64,000 nucleotides of DNA from Rubrimonas sp036770645 (GCA_036770645.1 DAIPIU010000004.1:9817-73816); one strand, 5' to 3'. Positions 54,957 through 64,000 are shown, counted from the first letter of the stretch. The notes: generated by a model from the letters alone, not told the origin. Program-made: numbers and translations.

Positions 54957-57160
54957 GCCGCGCCCCCCGCGCGCTTCGCGGCCTCGCACTGCTCGCAGAA
55001 CGGCGCGCCGCTTTCATGGGCCGCGCGCAGGGCGGCGGCGGTCGGGTTCGCGTCGAGTTCCGCGGGCGTCAGGGGGCGCGGCCGGGCCTGCGGCGCGGGC
55101 GGGGCGGCCCCGGCCTCGGCGGTGGCTGCGGCCTTCGGCGCCTTGGGCGCGTTGGGCGCCTTCGCGGCCTGCGGCTTGGTGCCCGCGCCCGAGCCGGCCG
55201 CGCCGCCGCTGTTGATCTTGACCATCGGACCGCTGATCGAGACCCCGGACGGCCCGATGTCTACGAAGGAACCGCCGACCTTCAGCGACAGCTGCGACGC
55301 GCCCTCGATCACCATGGCGGCGCCCGCCTTCAGGTGGAAGGCGGCGCCGGACTGGATCACCGTCGCCGATCCCGAGGCGAGCAGGAGGCTGCCGCCCGCA
55401 TCGACGCCGATGTCGCCGCCCGCGGTCAGGCGCCACTCGCCGCCGACATCGTCGTGGCGCGCTCCGCCGGCGGCGGCGAAGGCGTCCCCGCCGACCGTCA
55501 GCGCGCGGTTGCCGCCGACCTTCTCCGCGCTGTCGCCGAGCGTCTCGGCGTGGCTGTCGCCCTCGACCTTCAGCAGATCGTCCTTGGCGACGCTGGCATG
55601 GCGCTCGCCCAGCACGCTCTCGCGCGCATCGTTCTTCACATGCACGTCGAGATCGCGCTGCGCCTGCAGCAGCACCGTCTCCTCCCCCGCCTTGTCGCGG
55701 AAGCGCAGCTCGTTCGACCCGCCGCCGCCGGGGGTGCTGTTGCTGCGGAACGCGACGACGTCGGGCGTCTCGACCGGGTCGTAGGGGGGCTTCGCGGCCG
55801 CATTGTAGAGCGACCCCACGATCAGCGGGCGGTCCGGGTCGCCCTCCTCGAAGGTCACGATCACCTCGTCGCCGATGCGCGGGATCGCCATGGCGCCGAA
55901 ACCCGCCCCCACCCAGAGCTGCCCGACGCGCACGCGGCAGGACGGCGCGCCCGGCAGCCAGTGAAAGCTGACCCGCACCGCGACATGCGCGTGCGGCGTG
56001 ATCTCTGCGCCCGCATCGCCCGTCACCATCGCGGTCTGGACGCCGGCGATGCGCGGCCAGGGCGTGCGGCGGGGCGGGCGGAACGGCACGTCGCGCCGCG
56101 CCGCGACGAAGCGGGTCTCGAACCGCTCCTCCAGGGCCTGCCCGGTGACATAGCCGGGGGCGGTGGCGTCATGCACGGCCTCGACGACGTAATGCGCGGC
56201 GTTCTCGCGCGCGACGGGGTGGCCCTCCAGGGTGAACCGGTCTCCGGCGCGCACCTCGCGCAGGTCCGTCGCCGCCTCGATGCGCGCCGCGTCGGCCTGA
56301 AGCGCCTCGGCGAAGATCCTCGCGCGCCGCCGCCCGCCGGCGGCGTCGGCGTGGCCGCCGGGATACGCGGCGACCTCCCAGGCCGGGTCCGTCTGTCCCG
56401 CGGACCCCTCGGCGCCGAGGTCGGCCCCCGGCGTCGCGGGATTGTAGTCGCGCAGATAGACCCGCCCCGGCCGCAGGCGCCGCGCGGGCCGCCACAGCGT
56501 CACGCCATGGCCCTGCCGGGCGTCGCCCGCCTTGTCCGCCCGGAAGGCGTAACGCGGCATGGCCGGATTCTCGGGGAGGCCCGCGACATCGTCGTGAAGG
56601 ACCAGCGTGTGCGCCCCGTTCTCGTGCTCGAAGGCATAATAGATCCCGTCGCGCTCCATCAGCCGCGACAGGAGGGCGAAATCGCTCTCGTTGTACTGCA
56701 CGGCATAGGGCAGCGCCGGGTGCTCGCCGCGCAACTCGAGGCGATGGAGGCCGAGATTGTGTTCGCCGAGCACGGCCTCGATGATGTCGGGGACGGACTT
56801 GCCCTCGAAGATCCGGCAGGTCTGGCGCAGGGTCAGGAACCAGAGCCAGGGCGCGGCGACGAAGGACAGCGCCACGCCGCCGTCCACCGGCTCTCCCAGC
56901 GCGGCCTCGGTGACGAAGCCGTTGAAGTGGCGCGGCGCGTCGGGGTCCGAGGTCTCGACCGTGACCGTCACGTTGCCGGACAGCAGCGCGTCGTGGTCGA
57001 ATTCCGGATCGGCCGCCACCGCCTCGGCCTCGATCGAGAACATCTCTCCCAGCGCCTCGCGCACCCTGACCCGGCGCAGGCCGATGGCGCCCTCGGGCAG
57101 GGGCGTCGCGAGGCGGATGCCCCTCGTGTCCTGGCGCAGCGGTGCGGCGGCGCGGTTCAT
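54953..57160 (-). CDS. vgrG: VgrG (TssI), T6SS spike protein
   Basis: A 735-residue VgrG. The gp27-like part has SFVAAPWLWFLTLRQTCRIF and YNESDFALLSRLMERDGIYY. The gp5-like OB fold has RVRVGQLWVGAGFGAMAIPR and IGDEVIVTFEEGDPDRPLIV. A beta-helix needle follows (~480-640, repeats such as VGGNRALTVGGD). The C-terminal ~80 residues are an Ala/Pro/Lys linker ending in PFCEQCEAAKRAGG with a CxxC, perhaps the docking tail for the DUF4123 adaptor or its cargo. There is no enzymatic extension. Confidence 0.95.
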   Translation of the reverse strand: MNRAAAPLRQDTRGIRLATPLPEGAIGLRRVRVREALGEMFSIEAEAVAADPEFDHDALLSGNVTVTVETSDPDAPRHFNGFVTEAALGEPVDGGVALSFVAAPWLWFLTLRQTCRIFEGKSVPDIIEAVLGEHNLGLHRLELRGEHPALPYAVQYNESDFALLSRLMERDGIYYAFEHENGAHTLVLHDDVAGLPENPAMPRYAFRADKAGDARQGHGVTLWRPARRLRPGRVYLRDYNPATPGADLGAEGSAGQTDPAWEVAAYPGGHADAAGGRRRARIFAEALQADAARIEAATDLREVRAGDRFTLEGHPVARENAAHYVVEAVHDATAPGYVTGQALEERFETRFVAARRDVPFRPPRRTPWPRIAGVQTAMVTGDAGAEITPHAHVAVRVSFHWLPGAPSCRVRVGQLWVGAGFGAMAIPRIGDEVIVTFEEGDPDRPLIVGSLYNAAAKPPYDPVETPDVVAFRSNSTPGGGGSNELRFRDKAGEETVLLQAQRDLDVHVKNDARESVLGERHASVAKDDLLKVEGDSHAETLGDSAEKVGGNRALTVGGDAFAAAGGARHDDVGGEWRLTAGGDIGVDAGGSLLLASGSATVIQSGAAFHLKAGAAMVIEGASQLSLKVGGSFVDIGPSGVSISGPMVKINSGGAAGSGAGTKPQAAKAPNAPKAPKAAATAEAGAAPPAPQARPRPLTPAELDANPTAAALRAAHESGAPFCEQCEAAKRAGGAA

Positions 57161-57267
57161 GCGGCGGCTCCGGACGGGACGATGCGCGCTGTCCCGCCCG
57201 CAAGGGTAGCCGATTCCGGCCGCGGGCGAAGATCGATTTTCGCTGTCATCCGCATGGGGCCGAGGGC

Positions 57268-57332
57268 GCGCGACGACCGCGCGACGACCGCGCGACGACC
57301 GCGCGACGACCGCGCGACGACCGCGCGACGAC
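57268..57332. repeat. 11-bp tandem repeat abutting the assembly gap
   Basis: The unit GCGCGACGACC occurs six times head to tail (the last cut at 10 bases by the Ns). A single diverged unit (GCGCGACGGCC) appears right after the gap, so the true array is probably longer and caused the assembly break. Confidence 0.9.
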
Positions 57333-57432
57333 NNNNNNNNNNNNNNNNNNNNNNNNNNNNNNNNNNNNNNNNNNNNNNNNNNNNNNNNNNNNNNNNNNNN
57401 NNNNNNNNNNNNNNNNNNNNNNNNNNNNNNNN
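57333..57432. other. Assembly gap (100 Ns)
   Basis: One hundred Ns, a conventional placeholder of unknown true length. It lies inside the region upstream of vgrG, so sequence or genes may be missing and linkage to the right arm is not proven. Confidence 0.99.
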
Positions 57433-57573
57433 CGCGCGACGGCCGCGTGGCGGCCGAACGGCGGGACTTCGGGCGCGTCCCCCGCCGCGGGGGACGCGGG
57501 ATGGCGCTTGCGGGGTCGGGACTGTGTTAATCTCGAACCCGTGATCGATGATTCGACTTCGGAGCCACGACCC

Positions 57574-58215
57574 ATGCGCGCCCTCGCCCTCTGCACAGCC
57601 GCCTGTCTCCTCTGGATCGCCGCGCCCGACGCCGACGCGGCGCAGAAAGCCGCGGAGATCGAGGCCATGCTGCGCGCCCAGGGTGCCGGTGCCGCTGCGC
57701 TTGCCGGGGACACGCGCAGCCTTGCCGTCGAGCGCGACGCGCCCGCCGCGGGGCCGTCGGGCGCGTCCGTGTCGCGCGCGCCGACGGGGCGCGAGCTGCA
57801 GGCGGCGACCCCCCGCGTCTCGACCGTCGCCCTGCGGCCGGACGAGCCGCCAGTCGTGCCCGAAGGCCAGCGCATCGACCTGCCCATCACCTTCCAGACG
57901 AACAGCGCCGTGCTGCGCCCCGAGGCCGGGCGCATCCTCGACGAACTCTGCGCCGCCATGCGCGGGGTCGCGGCGGAGAATCCCGCCTGGACGTTCAACA
58001 TCGTCGGCCACGCCGATGCCAGCGGCACGGCCGCGCACAACCTGCGCCTCTCGGCTGCGCGCGCGCGCGAGGTCAAGCGGCACCTCGTGGACGAATGCGG
58101 GGTTCCGGCCGCGCGGCTCGAGACCTTCGGGCTCGGCAGCACCCGGCCTCTGCCCGGCGCACCGCCGGTGTCCGAGCAGAACCGCCGTGTCGAGGTGTCG
58201 GTGAACGCCGTCTGA
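57574..58215 (+). CDS. Exported OmpA-domain protein next to the TPS locus
   Basis: A 213-residue protein. A signal peptide (MRALALCTAACLLWIAAPDA) precedes a low-complexity middle part. The C-terminal OmpA/peptidoglycan-binding domain covers ~105-213 (IDLPITFQTNSAVLRPEAG, NIVGHADASGTAAHNLRLSA, QNRRVEVSVNAV). It probably anchors to the cell wall in the periplasm. GGAG lies nine bases before the ATG; an ATG 12 codons upstream is less likely. A terminator follows, so it is likely transcribed apart from tpsB. Confidence 0.88.
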   Translation: MRALALCTAACLLWIAAPDADAAQKAAEIEAMLRAQGAGAAALAGDTRSLAVERDAPAAGPSGASVSRAPTGRELQAATPRVSTVALRPDEPPVVPEGQRIDLPITFQTNSAVLRPEAGRILDELCAAMRGVAAENPAWTFNIVGHADASGTAAHNLRLSAARAREVKRHLVDECGVPAARLETFGLGSTRPLPGAPPVSEQNRRVEVSVNAV

Positions 58216-58264
58216 GCCGGACACCAAGACGAATCGGTTGAAGCCAATGAATATTTCTTTAGGC

Positions 58265-58282
58265 AAAGGCCGATGGCCTTTT
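58265..58282 (+). terminator. Rho-independent terminator after the OmpA-domain gene
   Basis: AAAGGCC-GAT-GGCCTTTT forms a 7-bp stem with a 3-base loop and a short T-run, 50 bases after the stop codon. It can act in both directions. Confidence 0.65.
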
Positions 58283-58410
58283 GTCGGATGGGGCCGGGCG
58301 TCGAACTGAGGGTGTCGAGTGCGTGTCGCAGAGTGCTGTGTTGATGAAGGTGCCGAGCTGAAATACTGATTGCCCGCCTGTCCAGCGGGGCAGGCGAGGT
58401 CTGTGCTGCC

Positions 58411-60117
58411 ATGATGACCAACCGTTCCGGATTTCTGGCGGCTGCGATGTCGGCCTGCACGCTGGCTGCGGGCGCTGCGCTGGCGCAGACGGCGGGACAG
58501 ACCCTGCAGCAGGCGGTGCCGGCGGCGCCGGACCCGGAGCGCGCCGCCCTTCCGTCCGCCGCTGGTCCCCCGGGCCCGGCGGCGTCGCCCGGTTCGCTCG
58601 GCGCGACGCGCTTCACGCTGGCCGAGGTCGTGCTCGCGGGCGATCCGGTCCCGCCCGGGATCGACGCCGATGCGTCGTCCCGCGCGCTCATCGGCACCGA
58701 GATCGGCGCGGCCGAGGCGGTGGCGGCCGCAGCGGCGCTGCAGGCGGCGATCCGCAACGAAGGCTTCGTCTTCACCCGCGTGCTGCCCGTTGTCGACGCC
58801 GACGCCGGCCGGCTGACCCTGACGGTGGTCGAGGCGAGGATCGAGGGCGTGGTCATCGAGGAGCCGGGGGATCCCGTCGGCCCTGTGCGCGCCCTGCTCG
58901 AACGGCTGGCGGCCCCGCTCGTCGGCCTGCGCAACCCGCGCCTCGCCGACCTCGAGCGCGTGCTTCTGCTCATGAACGACCTGCCCGGAATCACGCGGGC
59001 CACCGGGGTCCCGCGCGCGGGCCAGAGCGGCCCCGGCGCGCTCGTCCTGTCGGTGAACGTCGAGCGCGACCCGTTCGTCGGCGTCGCCTTCGCCGACACG
59101 CGCCAGCAGCCATCCTTCGGCGAGGGCCTGCTCGGCGCGCAGGTCGAATTCGGCGGCTACGGCTCGGGCGGGGACACCACGCGGCTGACCGGCACCGTGT
59201 CGTTCTGGGACACCTGGGACGATCTCGACGAGCGGCAGGTGCTACAGCTCGAACAGAGCCGGTTCTTCGGCGGGGACGGGGCGCGCGTGACCGGCCGGGT
59301 GCTCTACGGCCGCAACCGCCCCGGCGACGCGCTCGAGGACCTCGGGCTCGAGGGCGAGGACTGGGAGATCGAGGCCTCCGCCGAATATCCCGTGATCCGC
59401 ACCCGGCCGCTTTCGGTCTGGGCGCGCGGCGGACTGACCTTCTACGAGACCGAACTCGACATCTCCGGCGGCGATGCGCGCATCACGGACGAATCGCGGC
59501 GCGTCCTGTTCGCCGAGGCCGAGGCGCTGGTGCGCGACCCCTACGGCTTCACGACCGTCGCCGTCGGCCTGCGCCAGGGTCTCGACGCCTTCGGGGCCTC
59601 CAAGGCGGGCGACCTGGCCAACACGCGCTTCGACGGGCGGCCGGACGCCACCGTCGCCTACGGCGAGATCGAGCGCGAGCAGGGGCTCGGCACGCTCGGC
59701 GGCGGCGATCTCGCGCTGTTCGGGCGCGCAGGCGGCCAGTTCGCCTCCGACCCGCTGCTCGGCGGCGAGGAGTTCTCGCTCGGCGGCACGACCTTCGGCC
59801 GCGGCTACGACCCGTCCGAGCTGCTGGGCGATCATGGCGCGGCGGCGACGGTCGAACTGCGCTGGCGCAAGCGCTTCTTCGTGCAGGGCGAGGCGGTCCA
59901 GACCGAACTCTACGGCTTCGGCGAGGGCGGCGCGGTCTGGAACATCGGCGCGGGCGGAACCGGCCAGGACGACCTCGCCTCGCTCGGCGTGGGGCTGCGG
60001 GCCTTCCTGCCGCGCGACGCCTTCCTCGGCGTGGAGCTGGCGAAGCCCGACACGGCCCTGCGCCGCACGGAGGAGGACGATGTGCGGATCTTCTTCCTCG
60101 CGCAGAAGCGCTTCTGA
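58411..60117 (+). CDS. TpsB outer-membrane transporter (ShlB/FhaC/HecB family)
   Basis: A 568-residue two-partner-secretion transporter. A signal peptide (cleavage after LAAGAALAQ) and an Ala/Pro-rich linker precede POTRA-like domains (RFTLAEVVLAGDPVPPGID, GFVFTRVLPVVDADAGRLTL). A C-terminal 16-strand barrel ends DVRIFFLAQKRF, with the final aromatic typical of Bam substrates. GGEEFSLGGTTFGRGYDPSE matches the conserved lid-lock region (usually RGY). It secretes the TpsA protein encoded 21 bases downstream. Confidence 0.92.
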   Translation: MMTNRSGFLAAAMSACTLAAGAALAQTAGQTLQQAVPAAPDPERAALPSAAGPPGPAASPGSLGATRFTLAEVVLAGDPVPPGIDADASSRALIGTEIGAAEAVAAAAALQAAIRNEGFVFTRVLPVVDADAGRLTLTVVEARIEGVVIEEPGDPVGPVRALLERLAAPLVGLRNPRLADLERVLLLMNDLPGITRATGVPRAGQSGPGALVLSVNVERDPFVGVAFADTRQQPSFGEGLLGAQVEFGGYGSGGDTTRLTGTVSFWDTWDDLDERQVLQLEQSRFFGGDGARVTGRVLYGRNRPGDALEDLGLEGEDWEIEASAEYPVIRTRPLSVWARGGLTFYETELDISGGDARITDESRRVLFAEAEALVRDPYGFTTVAVGLRQGLDAFGASKAGDLANTRFDGRPDATVAYGEIEREQGLGTLGGGDLALFGRAGGQFASDPLLGGEEFSLGGTTFGRGYDPSELLGDHGAAATVELRWRKRFFVQGEAVQTELYGFGEGGAVWNIGAGGTGQDDLASLGVGLRAFLPRDAFLGVELAKPDTALRRTEEDDVRIFFLAQKRF

Positions 60118-60138
60118 CCCGCAGCGGAGTTCCAGCCC

Positions 60139-63100
60139 ATGCGCCCGTCCCCTGCCCTGCGCCGCCTGCGGACCGCCGCCTCCCCCCTCGCGCTGGCCGC
60201 TGCGCTGACGCTCGCGGGGCCCGTCTGGGCGGGTCCCGAGGGCGGGCAGGTGACGCGCGGCCAGGCCGCGATCCGGCAGGACGGGCGGACCACGACCGTG
60301 ACGCAGGGCTCGCCCCGCGCGGTGCTGGAATGGCAGGGCTTCGATGTCGGGGCCGACGAGACGGTGCGCTTCGAGCAGCCCGACCGCAACGCGGTGACGC
60401 TGAACCGCGTGCGCGGCGCGACGCCCAGCGACATAGCGGGGGCCATCGAGGCCAACGGCAATGTCTGGATCCTCAACCGCAACGGCGTGATGATCCGCGA
60501 CACGGCCCGCATCGACGTCGGCGGCCTCGTCGCCTCGAGCGCGGACATCCCCGACGACGCCTTCATGGCCGGCAACAACCGCCTCACCATCCCCGGCGCG
60601 CCGGGGGCTACGGTCTCGAATGCCGGACGCATCACGGCCCGCGAGGGCGGGCTGGTCGGCCTCGTGGCCCCGCATGCCGAGAATTCGGGCGTGATCGAGG
60701 CGCGGCTCGGCGCCGTGGTGCTGGGGGGGCGCGCCGGCCTCGCGGTCGACCTCGCGGGCGACGGCCTGCTCGCCTTCGAGATCGGCGAGGACGCGCTGGC
60801 GGGCGCTGCCGCGGTCTCGGCCATGAACACGGGCGAGATCCGCGCCGCGGGCGGCCGGGTGCTGATCGCGGTCGAGGACGCCGCGGCGCTGGTCGACGCC
60901 TCGGTCTCGGTTGCGGGCCTCGTCGAGGCCCCGACGCTGGGGGCCGCCACGGGCGCGGTCGAGATCGCGGGCCGCGACGTCGCGGTGACCGGCCGCGTCG
61001 CGGCCGCCGGGGCCGCCGCGGGCGAGGATGGCGGGCGGATCGCGGCGCGCGCCCGCCGCGCGACCGTGGCGCAGGGCGCGACGCTCGATGCGTCGGGCGC
61101 GCGCGACGGCGGCCGGGTGGACGTGGTGGCGAGCGAGAGCGCCTTCTTCGGCGGCTTCGTCTCGGTGAAGGGCGGCGCGCGGGGCGGCTTCGTCGACACC
61201 TCCGCCCCCGATCTGCGCGTCAGCGGCTTCGTCGACGCCGGCGCCGGGCCGGGGGGCGTGGCGGGTGAGTGGCTGATCGATCCGGTGAACTGGGTGATCG
61301 GCGAGACGCTCGGGGATCAGATCGCGTTCGGGGGCGCGACCCTTGAGGTAAGCCTCGAAGCCGGGGCAATCGCCGATGCGCTCCTGGCCGGAACGAACGT
61401 CACAGTCGACACCGCCGGTCCGCCGGGCGCGGTCTCGAACGTCGACCCCGACAGGGTCGGCGAGCCGCCGGAAGGTGTCGGCGACATCGTGCTCGCGACG
61501 GGTCTGGGCGCGCTGAACGTCACGGGCACGCCGATCTTGTCCTTCGTCGCCGACAACGACATCACATTTCTGCCCGACAGCGGCGGGGTGGTGCAGATCG
61601 GGGGGGGCGGCGCGCTGGAGATAAGCCTGACCGCGGGCCGGGACGGTGGCGGGGCGATCGCCGCGAACGGCGCACCGATCCAGACGCTCAACACCGGCGC
61701 GGTCACGGTGACGGCACCGGGCGCGGTGGCGCTCGGGGCGGTGACAGGCGGGGCCGTCGCGCTGTCCTCGACCGCGGCGGGCGGTCTGAGTGTCGGACAG
61801 GTCTCGGCAAGCGCGCTGACGCTGACCAGCGACGTCGACGGCGTGACCATCGACGTCGGCGACGACGCGTTCGGCACGCCCTTCACCGCCACGACCATCG
61901 TCTCGGCGGGGCCGGTGTCCATCACCGCCGGCGCTCTCGGCGATCTCGATGGGATCAACGCCGCCTCCGACTTCGCGGCGCTGTCGCTGTTCGCGCCCGC
62001 CGCGCTGACGCTCGACGACGACGAAGGCGGCGCGGGACTCGAATCCGCGACGCTCGATCTGGTCGCGCTGTCGGCTGCGACGGGCCTGACCGATCTCGCG
62101 GTGACGACCGCCGCCGGCGACCTGACGCTCGCGCCGGTGCCGAACGACGCCGTGCAGGCCCTGTCGCTGAACCTGCTGGCCGAAGCCGGGACGGTGGCGA
62201 TCGAACTCGATGCGACGGCCGGCAACGAAAGCGAGATCGCAGCGCTGACCGCCACGGGCATCTCGGGCATCACGGGCATCGCGGTGGACGGCGGCGAGGG
62301 CGGCGTGCTGCGCACGCTTGCGGGCGATCTCGACCTGCTGGCCACGGATGGCGCGATCGCGCTGGACGGCGCGCCGACGCTTGAGGCGTCCGCCACCCTC
62401 GCCCTCTCGGCGCCCCTCGGCGTGCAGGCGCTCGACGATGCGATCCTGATCTCCGGGGGCGCGCTCGAACTGCCCGACGGCTCGGCGTTCGCCGCGGCGC
62501 TGACGGCGACGGCCGAGGGGGATGTCACCAATGCGGGCGCGCTGAGCGTCGCGGGCGCGGGCAGCTTCACCTCGAACACCGGCGACATCCTGCTCGAGGG
62601 CGTCGATCTCGATCTCAACGCCGACCCGCTGGTGGGCAACAGGTTCGCGGCCGCGGGATCGGTGACGGTGGATCAGGCCACCGGCGGCTTCGCGCTGGCC
62701 CCGGGCGGCGGCGCCGCCGTGACGGCCAACGGCGCCGTGACGCTGGCGGGCGAGGGCGTCCGCCTGTTCGACCAGGACCCGACCCGGTTCGGCGGCGATT
62801 TCACCACGGTCGCCCTGATCGAGCGGCAGGAGGTGCCCGGCGGGATCGCGCTGACCGACGATCCCGGCGACCGGGAGGCAAGCGCGCCGGACGCCTTCGA
62901 CGTGACCGTTTTCGACGGCGTGTCGCCCGCAGGGCTCGCCTTCACGACGACCGGCGCCGGCACGGCGATCACCGTGGCGGGCGTCGATCTCTCCGCTTCG
63001 CCCGTCAACGACCTCACGCTCGTCTCCGCCGCGGGCCTGACCTTCGATGGCGCGACGACGGTGGACGGCGATCTCTCCGCGACGGCGCAGGACGGCGCGA

Positions 63101-64000
63101 TCGCGGACGCGGCCGGCGCGGCGGTCGCGGTGGGCGGCGTCGCGACCCTGCTGGCGGAGGACGGCGCGGGCGGCTTCTCAGCCATCACGCTCGACAACGT
63201 GGATGGCGGCGGCGCGGGGCTGCATGATTTCGGCGGCGCCGTGACCGCGACCGGCGCGGCGGTGACGCTGGTCGATGCGACCGCGCTGACCCTCGGGGCC
63301 ATCGCGGCGGCAAGCCTGTCGGCCACGGCGCAGGGCGGGGCGATCACGGACACGGCAGGGGCCGCCATCGCGGTGAGCGGCGCGACGACGCTGGCGGCGG
63401 CGACGCCGGACGATGCGACGCGCTTCGACGTCGCGCTCGACAACGTCGATGGCGGCGGCGCGGGGCTGCATGATTTCGGCGGCGCCGTGACCGCGACCGG
63501 CGCGGCGGTGACGCTGGTCGATGCGACCGCGCTGACCCTCGGGGCCATCGCGGCGGCAAGCCTGTCGGCCACGGCGCAGGGCGGGGCGATCACGGACGCG
63601 GCGGGGGCGGCCCTCACGGTGGCCGGCGCGACGACGCTGGTCGCCCAGACCGCCGACGCGGCGAACCGCTTCGACATCCTGCTCGACAATGACGGCCATG
63701 CCTTCGGCGGGCTGGTGTCGCTGACGGCCGAGGACGCGACGCTCGACGCGCTCGGGGCCGGGCAGACCGCGGCGCTGCGGCTCACGGCGGACACGGCGGC
63801 CGACGGAACGGCGGACCCCACCATCGCGGACGCCGCGGGCGACCTGACCGTGGCCTCCGCCAGCGCGCTGACCTTCGAGGGCGCGACCGCGGTGGACGGC
63901 GATCTCTCCGCCGCGGCCCGCGGCGGGGCCATCACGGACGCGGCCGGGGCGGCCCTCACGGTGGCCGGCGCGACGACGCTGGTCGCCCAGACCGCCGACG
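60139..64000 (+). CDS. TpsA: filamentous hemagglutinin-type exoprotein, N-terminal 1287 codons (runs off window)
   Basis: Open from ATG 60139 to the window end. A signal peptide (SPLALAAALTLAGPVWAG) is followed by the TPS secretion domain (~32-280): VTQGSPRAVLEWQGFDVGAD and GNVWILNRNGVMIRDTARID. The usual NPNG motif reads NRNG. Linker GEWLIDPVNWVIG leads to long beta-helix-like repeats rich in Ala, Gly, Thr and Asp. A near-identical 82-residue unit (DNVDGGGAGLHDFGGAV onward) occurs twice near the end. It would be an adhesin or, if a toxin tip exists further right, a contact-dependent inhibition protein; the tail is not visible. Confidence 0.9.
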   Translation, partial: MRPSPALRRLRTAASPLALAAALTLAGPVWAGPEGGQVTRGQAAIRQDGRTTTVTQGSPRAVLEWQGFDVGADETVRFEQPDRNAVTLNRVRGATPSDIAGAIEANGNVWILNRNGVMIRDTARIDVGGLVASSADIPDDAFMAGNNRLTIPGAPGATVSNAGRITAREGGLVGLVAPHAENSGVIEARLGAVVLGGRAGLAVDLAGDGLLAFEIGEDALAGAAAVSAMNTGEIRAAGGRVLIAVEDAAALVDASVSVAGLVEAPTLGAATGAVEIAGRDVAVTGRVAAAGAAAGEDGGRIAARARRATVAQGATLDASGARDGGRVDVVASESAFFGGFVSVKGGARGGFVDTSAPDLRVSGFVDAGAGPGGVAGEWLIDPVNWVIGETLGDQIAFGGATLEVSLEAGAIADALLAGTNVTVDTAGPPGAVSNVDPDRVGEPPEGVGDIVLATGLGALNVTGTPILSFVADNDITFLPDSGGVVQIGGGGALEISLTAGRDGGGAIAANGAPIQTLNTGAVTVTAPGAVALGAVTGGAVALSSTAAGGLSVGQVSASALTLTSDVDGVTIDVGDDAFGTPFTATTIVSAGPVSITAGALGDLDGINAASDFAALSLFAPAALTLDDDEGGAGLESATLDLVALSAATGLTDLAVTTAAGDLTLAPVPNDAVQALSLNLLAEAGTVAIELDATAGNESEIAALTATGISGITGIAVDGGEGGVLRTLAGDLDLLATDGAIALDGAPTLEASATLALSAPLGVQALDDAILISGGALELPDGSAFAAALTATAEGDVTNAGALSVAGAGSFTSNTGDILLEGVDLDLNADPLVGNRFAAAGSVTVDQATGGFALAPGGGAAVTANGAVTLAGEGVRLFDQDPTRFGGDFTTVALIERQEVPGGIALTDDPGDREASAPDAFDVTVFDGVSPAGLAFTTTGAGTAITVAGVDLSASPVNDLTLVSAAGLTFDGATTVDGDLSATAQDGAIADAAGAAVAVGGVATLLAEDGAGGFSAITLDNVDGGGAGLHDFGGAVTATGAAVTLVDATALTLGAIAAASLSATAQGGAITDTAGAAIAVSGATTLAAATPDDATRFDVALDNVDGGGAGLHDFGGAVTATGAAVTLVDATALTLGAIAAASLSATAQGGAITDAAGAALTVAGATTLVAQTADAANRFDILLDNDGHAFGGLVSLTAEDATLDALGAGQTAALRLTADTAADGTADPTIADAAGDLTVASASALTFEGATAVDGDLSAAARGGAITDAAGAALTVAGATTLVAQTAD
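63196..63357 (+). repeat. TpsA internal direct repeat, copy 1
   Basis: About 160 bases, nearly identical to 63442-63603 (offset 246 bases = 82 codons, in frame). Near-identity at DNA level points to recent duplication or gene conversion within the exoprotein. Confidence 0.9.
63442..63603 (+). repeat. TpsA internal direct repeat, copy 2
   Basis: Second copy of the 82-codon unit. A further ~60-base segment inside the same region (about 63600-63660, GCCCTCACGGTGGCCGGCGC onward) recurs at 63940-64000, offset 342 bases, so the repeats probably continue beyond the window. Confidence 0.85.

Overview
The window is strongly GC-rich, densely packed bacterial DNA with many ATGA, GTGA and TGATG gene overlaps. 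Gene content and order point to a diazotrophic alphaproteobacterium, probably of the Rhodobacterales or purple non-sulfur type. No 16S rRNA or other phylogenetic marker is present, so this is an inference from gene content. A run of 100 Ns at 57333-57432 shows that two contigs were joined, so the distance and linkage across it are not proven.

Region 1 (1-15313, leftward) is nitrogen fixation. One block, nifE-nifN-nifX-DUF269-DUF683-fdxB-nifQ, builds FeMo-cofactor. A second block, iscA-nifU-nifS-nifV-cysE-nifW-fixABCX, supplies Fe-S clusters, homocitrate, cysteine precursor, nitrogenase protection and low-potential electrons. They are followed by the start of a cyanobacterial-type (group 2a) uptake hydrogenase small subunit. 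Three sigma-54 promoters (-24/-12) head hupS, iscA and nifE. nifHDK, nifA and nifB are not in the window. An lprI/mliC-like gene interrupts the two nif blocks.

Region 2 (15354-26720) holds relics and signalling genes. A frameshifted pcaD-like relic runs into a LysR-like relic. A truncated globin and a degenerate nucleotide-cyclase-like protein are divergent from a PAS histidine kinase, broken by an in-frame TAG, and its OmpR-type regulator. An RTX protein follows, then a second globin next to a second, intact PAS hybrid kinase. A GNAT relic and a lower-GC gene-free stretch close the region.

Region 3 (26721-37710) is mostly housekeeping: ettA, an aminoglycoside phosphotransferase/ATP-binding protein, a membrane histidine kinase, a flavin disulfide reductase with a TVP38 protein, clpB and a spermidine-synthase-like protein. 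The 3' end of clpB is partly duplicated downstream of the gene.

Region 4 (38158-57160) is part of a type VI secretion (T6SS) locus with threonine-phosphorylation control: transmembrane Ser/Thr kinase, FHA protein (TagH), TssK, TssL-OmpA, TssM, TagF, PP2C phosphatase and an M15 peptidase on the plus strand. On the minus strand are vgrG, a DUF4123 adaptor, a small exported protein, ExbB-like, two ExbD-like and a TonB-like protein. The kinase and the TonB-like protein share the same C-terminal periplasmic module with two matching cysteines, which suggests that a proton-driven ExbB/ExbD/TonB-like complex is wired to this T6SS. The sheath, baseplate, Hcp and ClpV genes are not in the window.

Region 5 (57574-64000) carries an exported OmpA-domain protein, a two-partner-secretion transporter (TpsB) and the start of its large repetitive TpsA exoprotein, which runs off the end.
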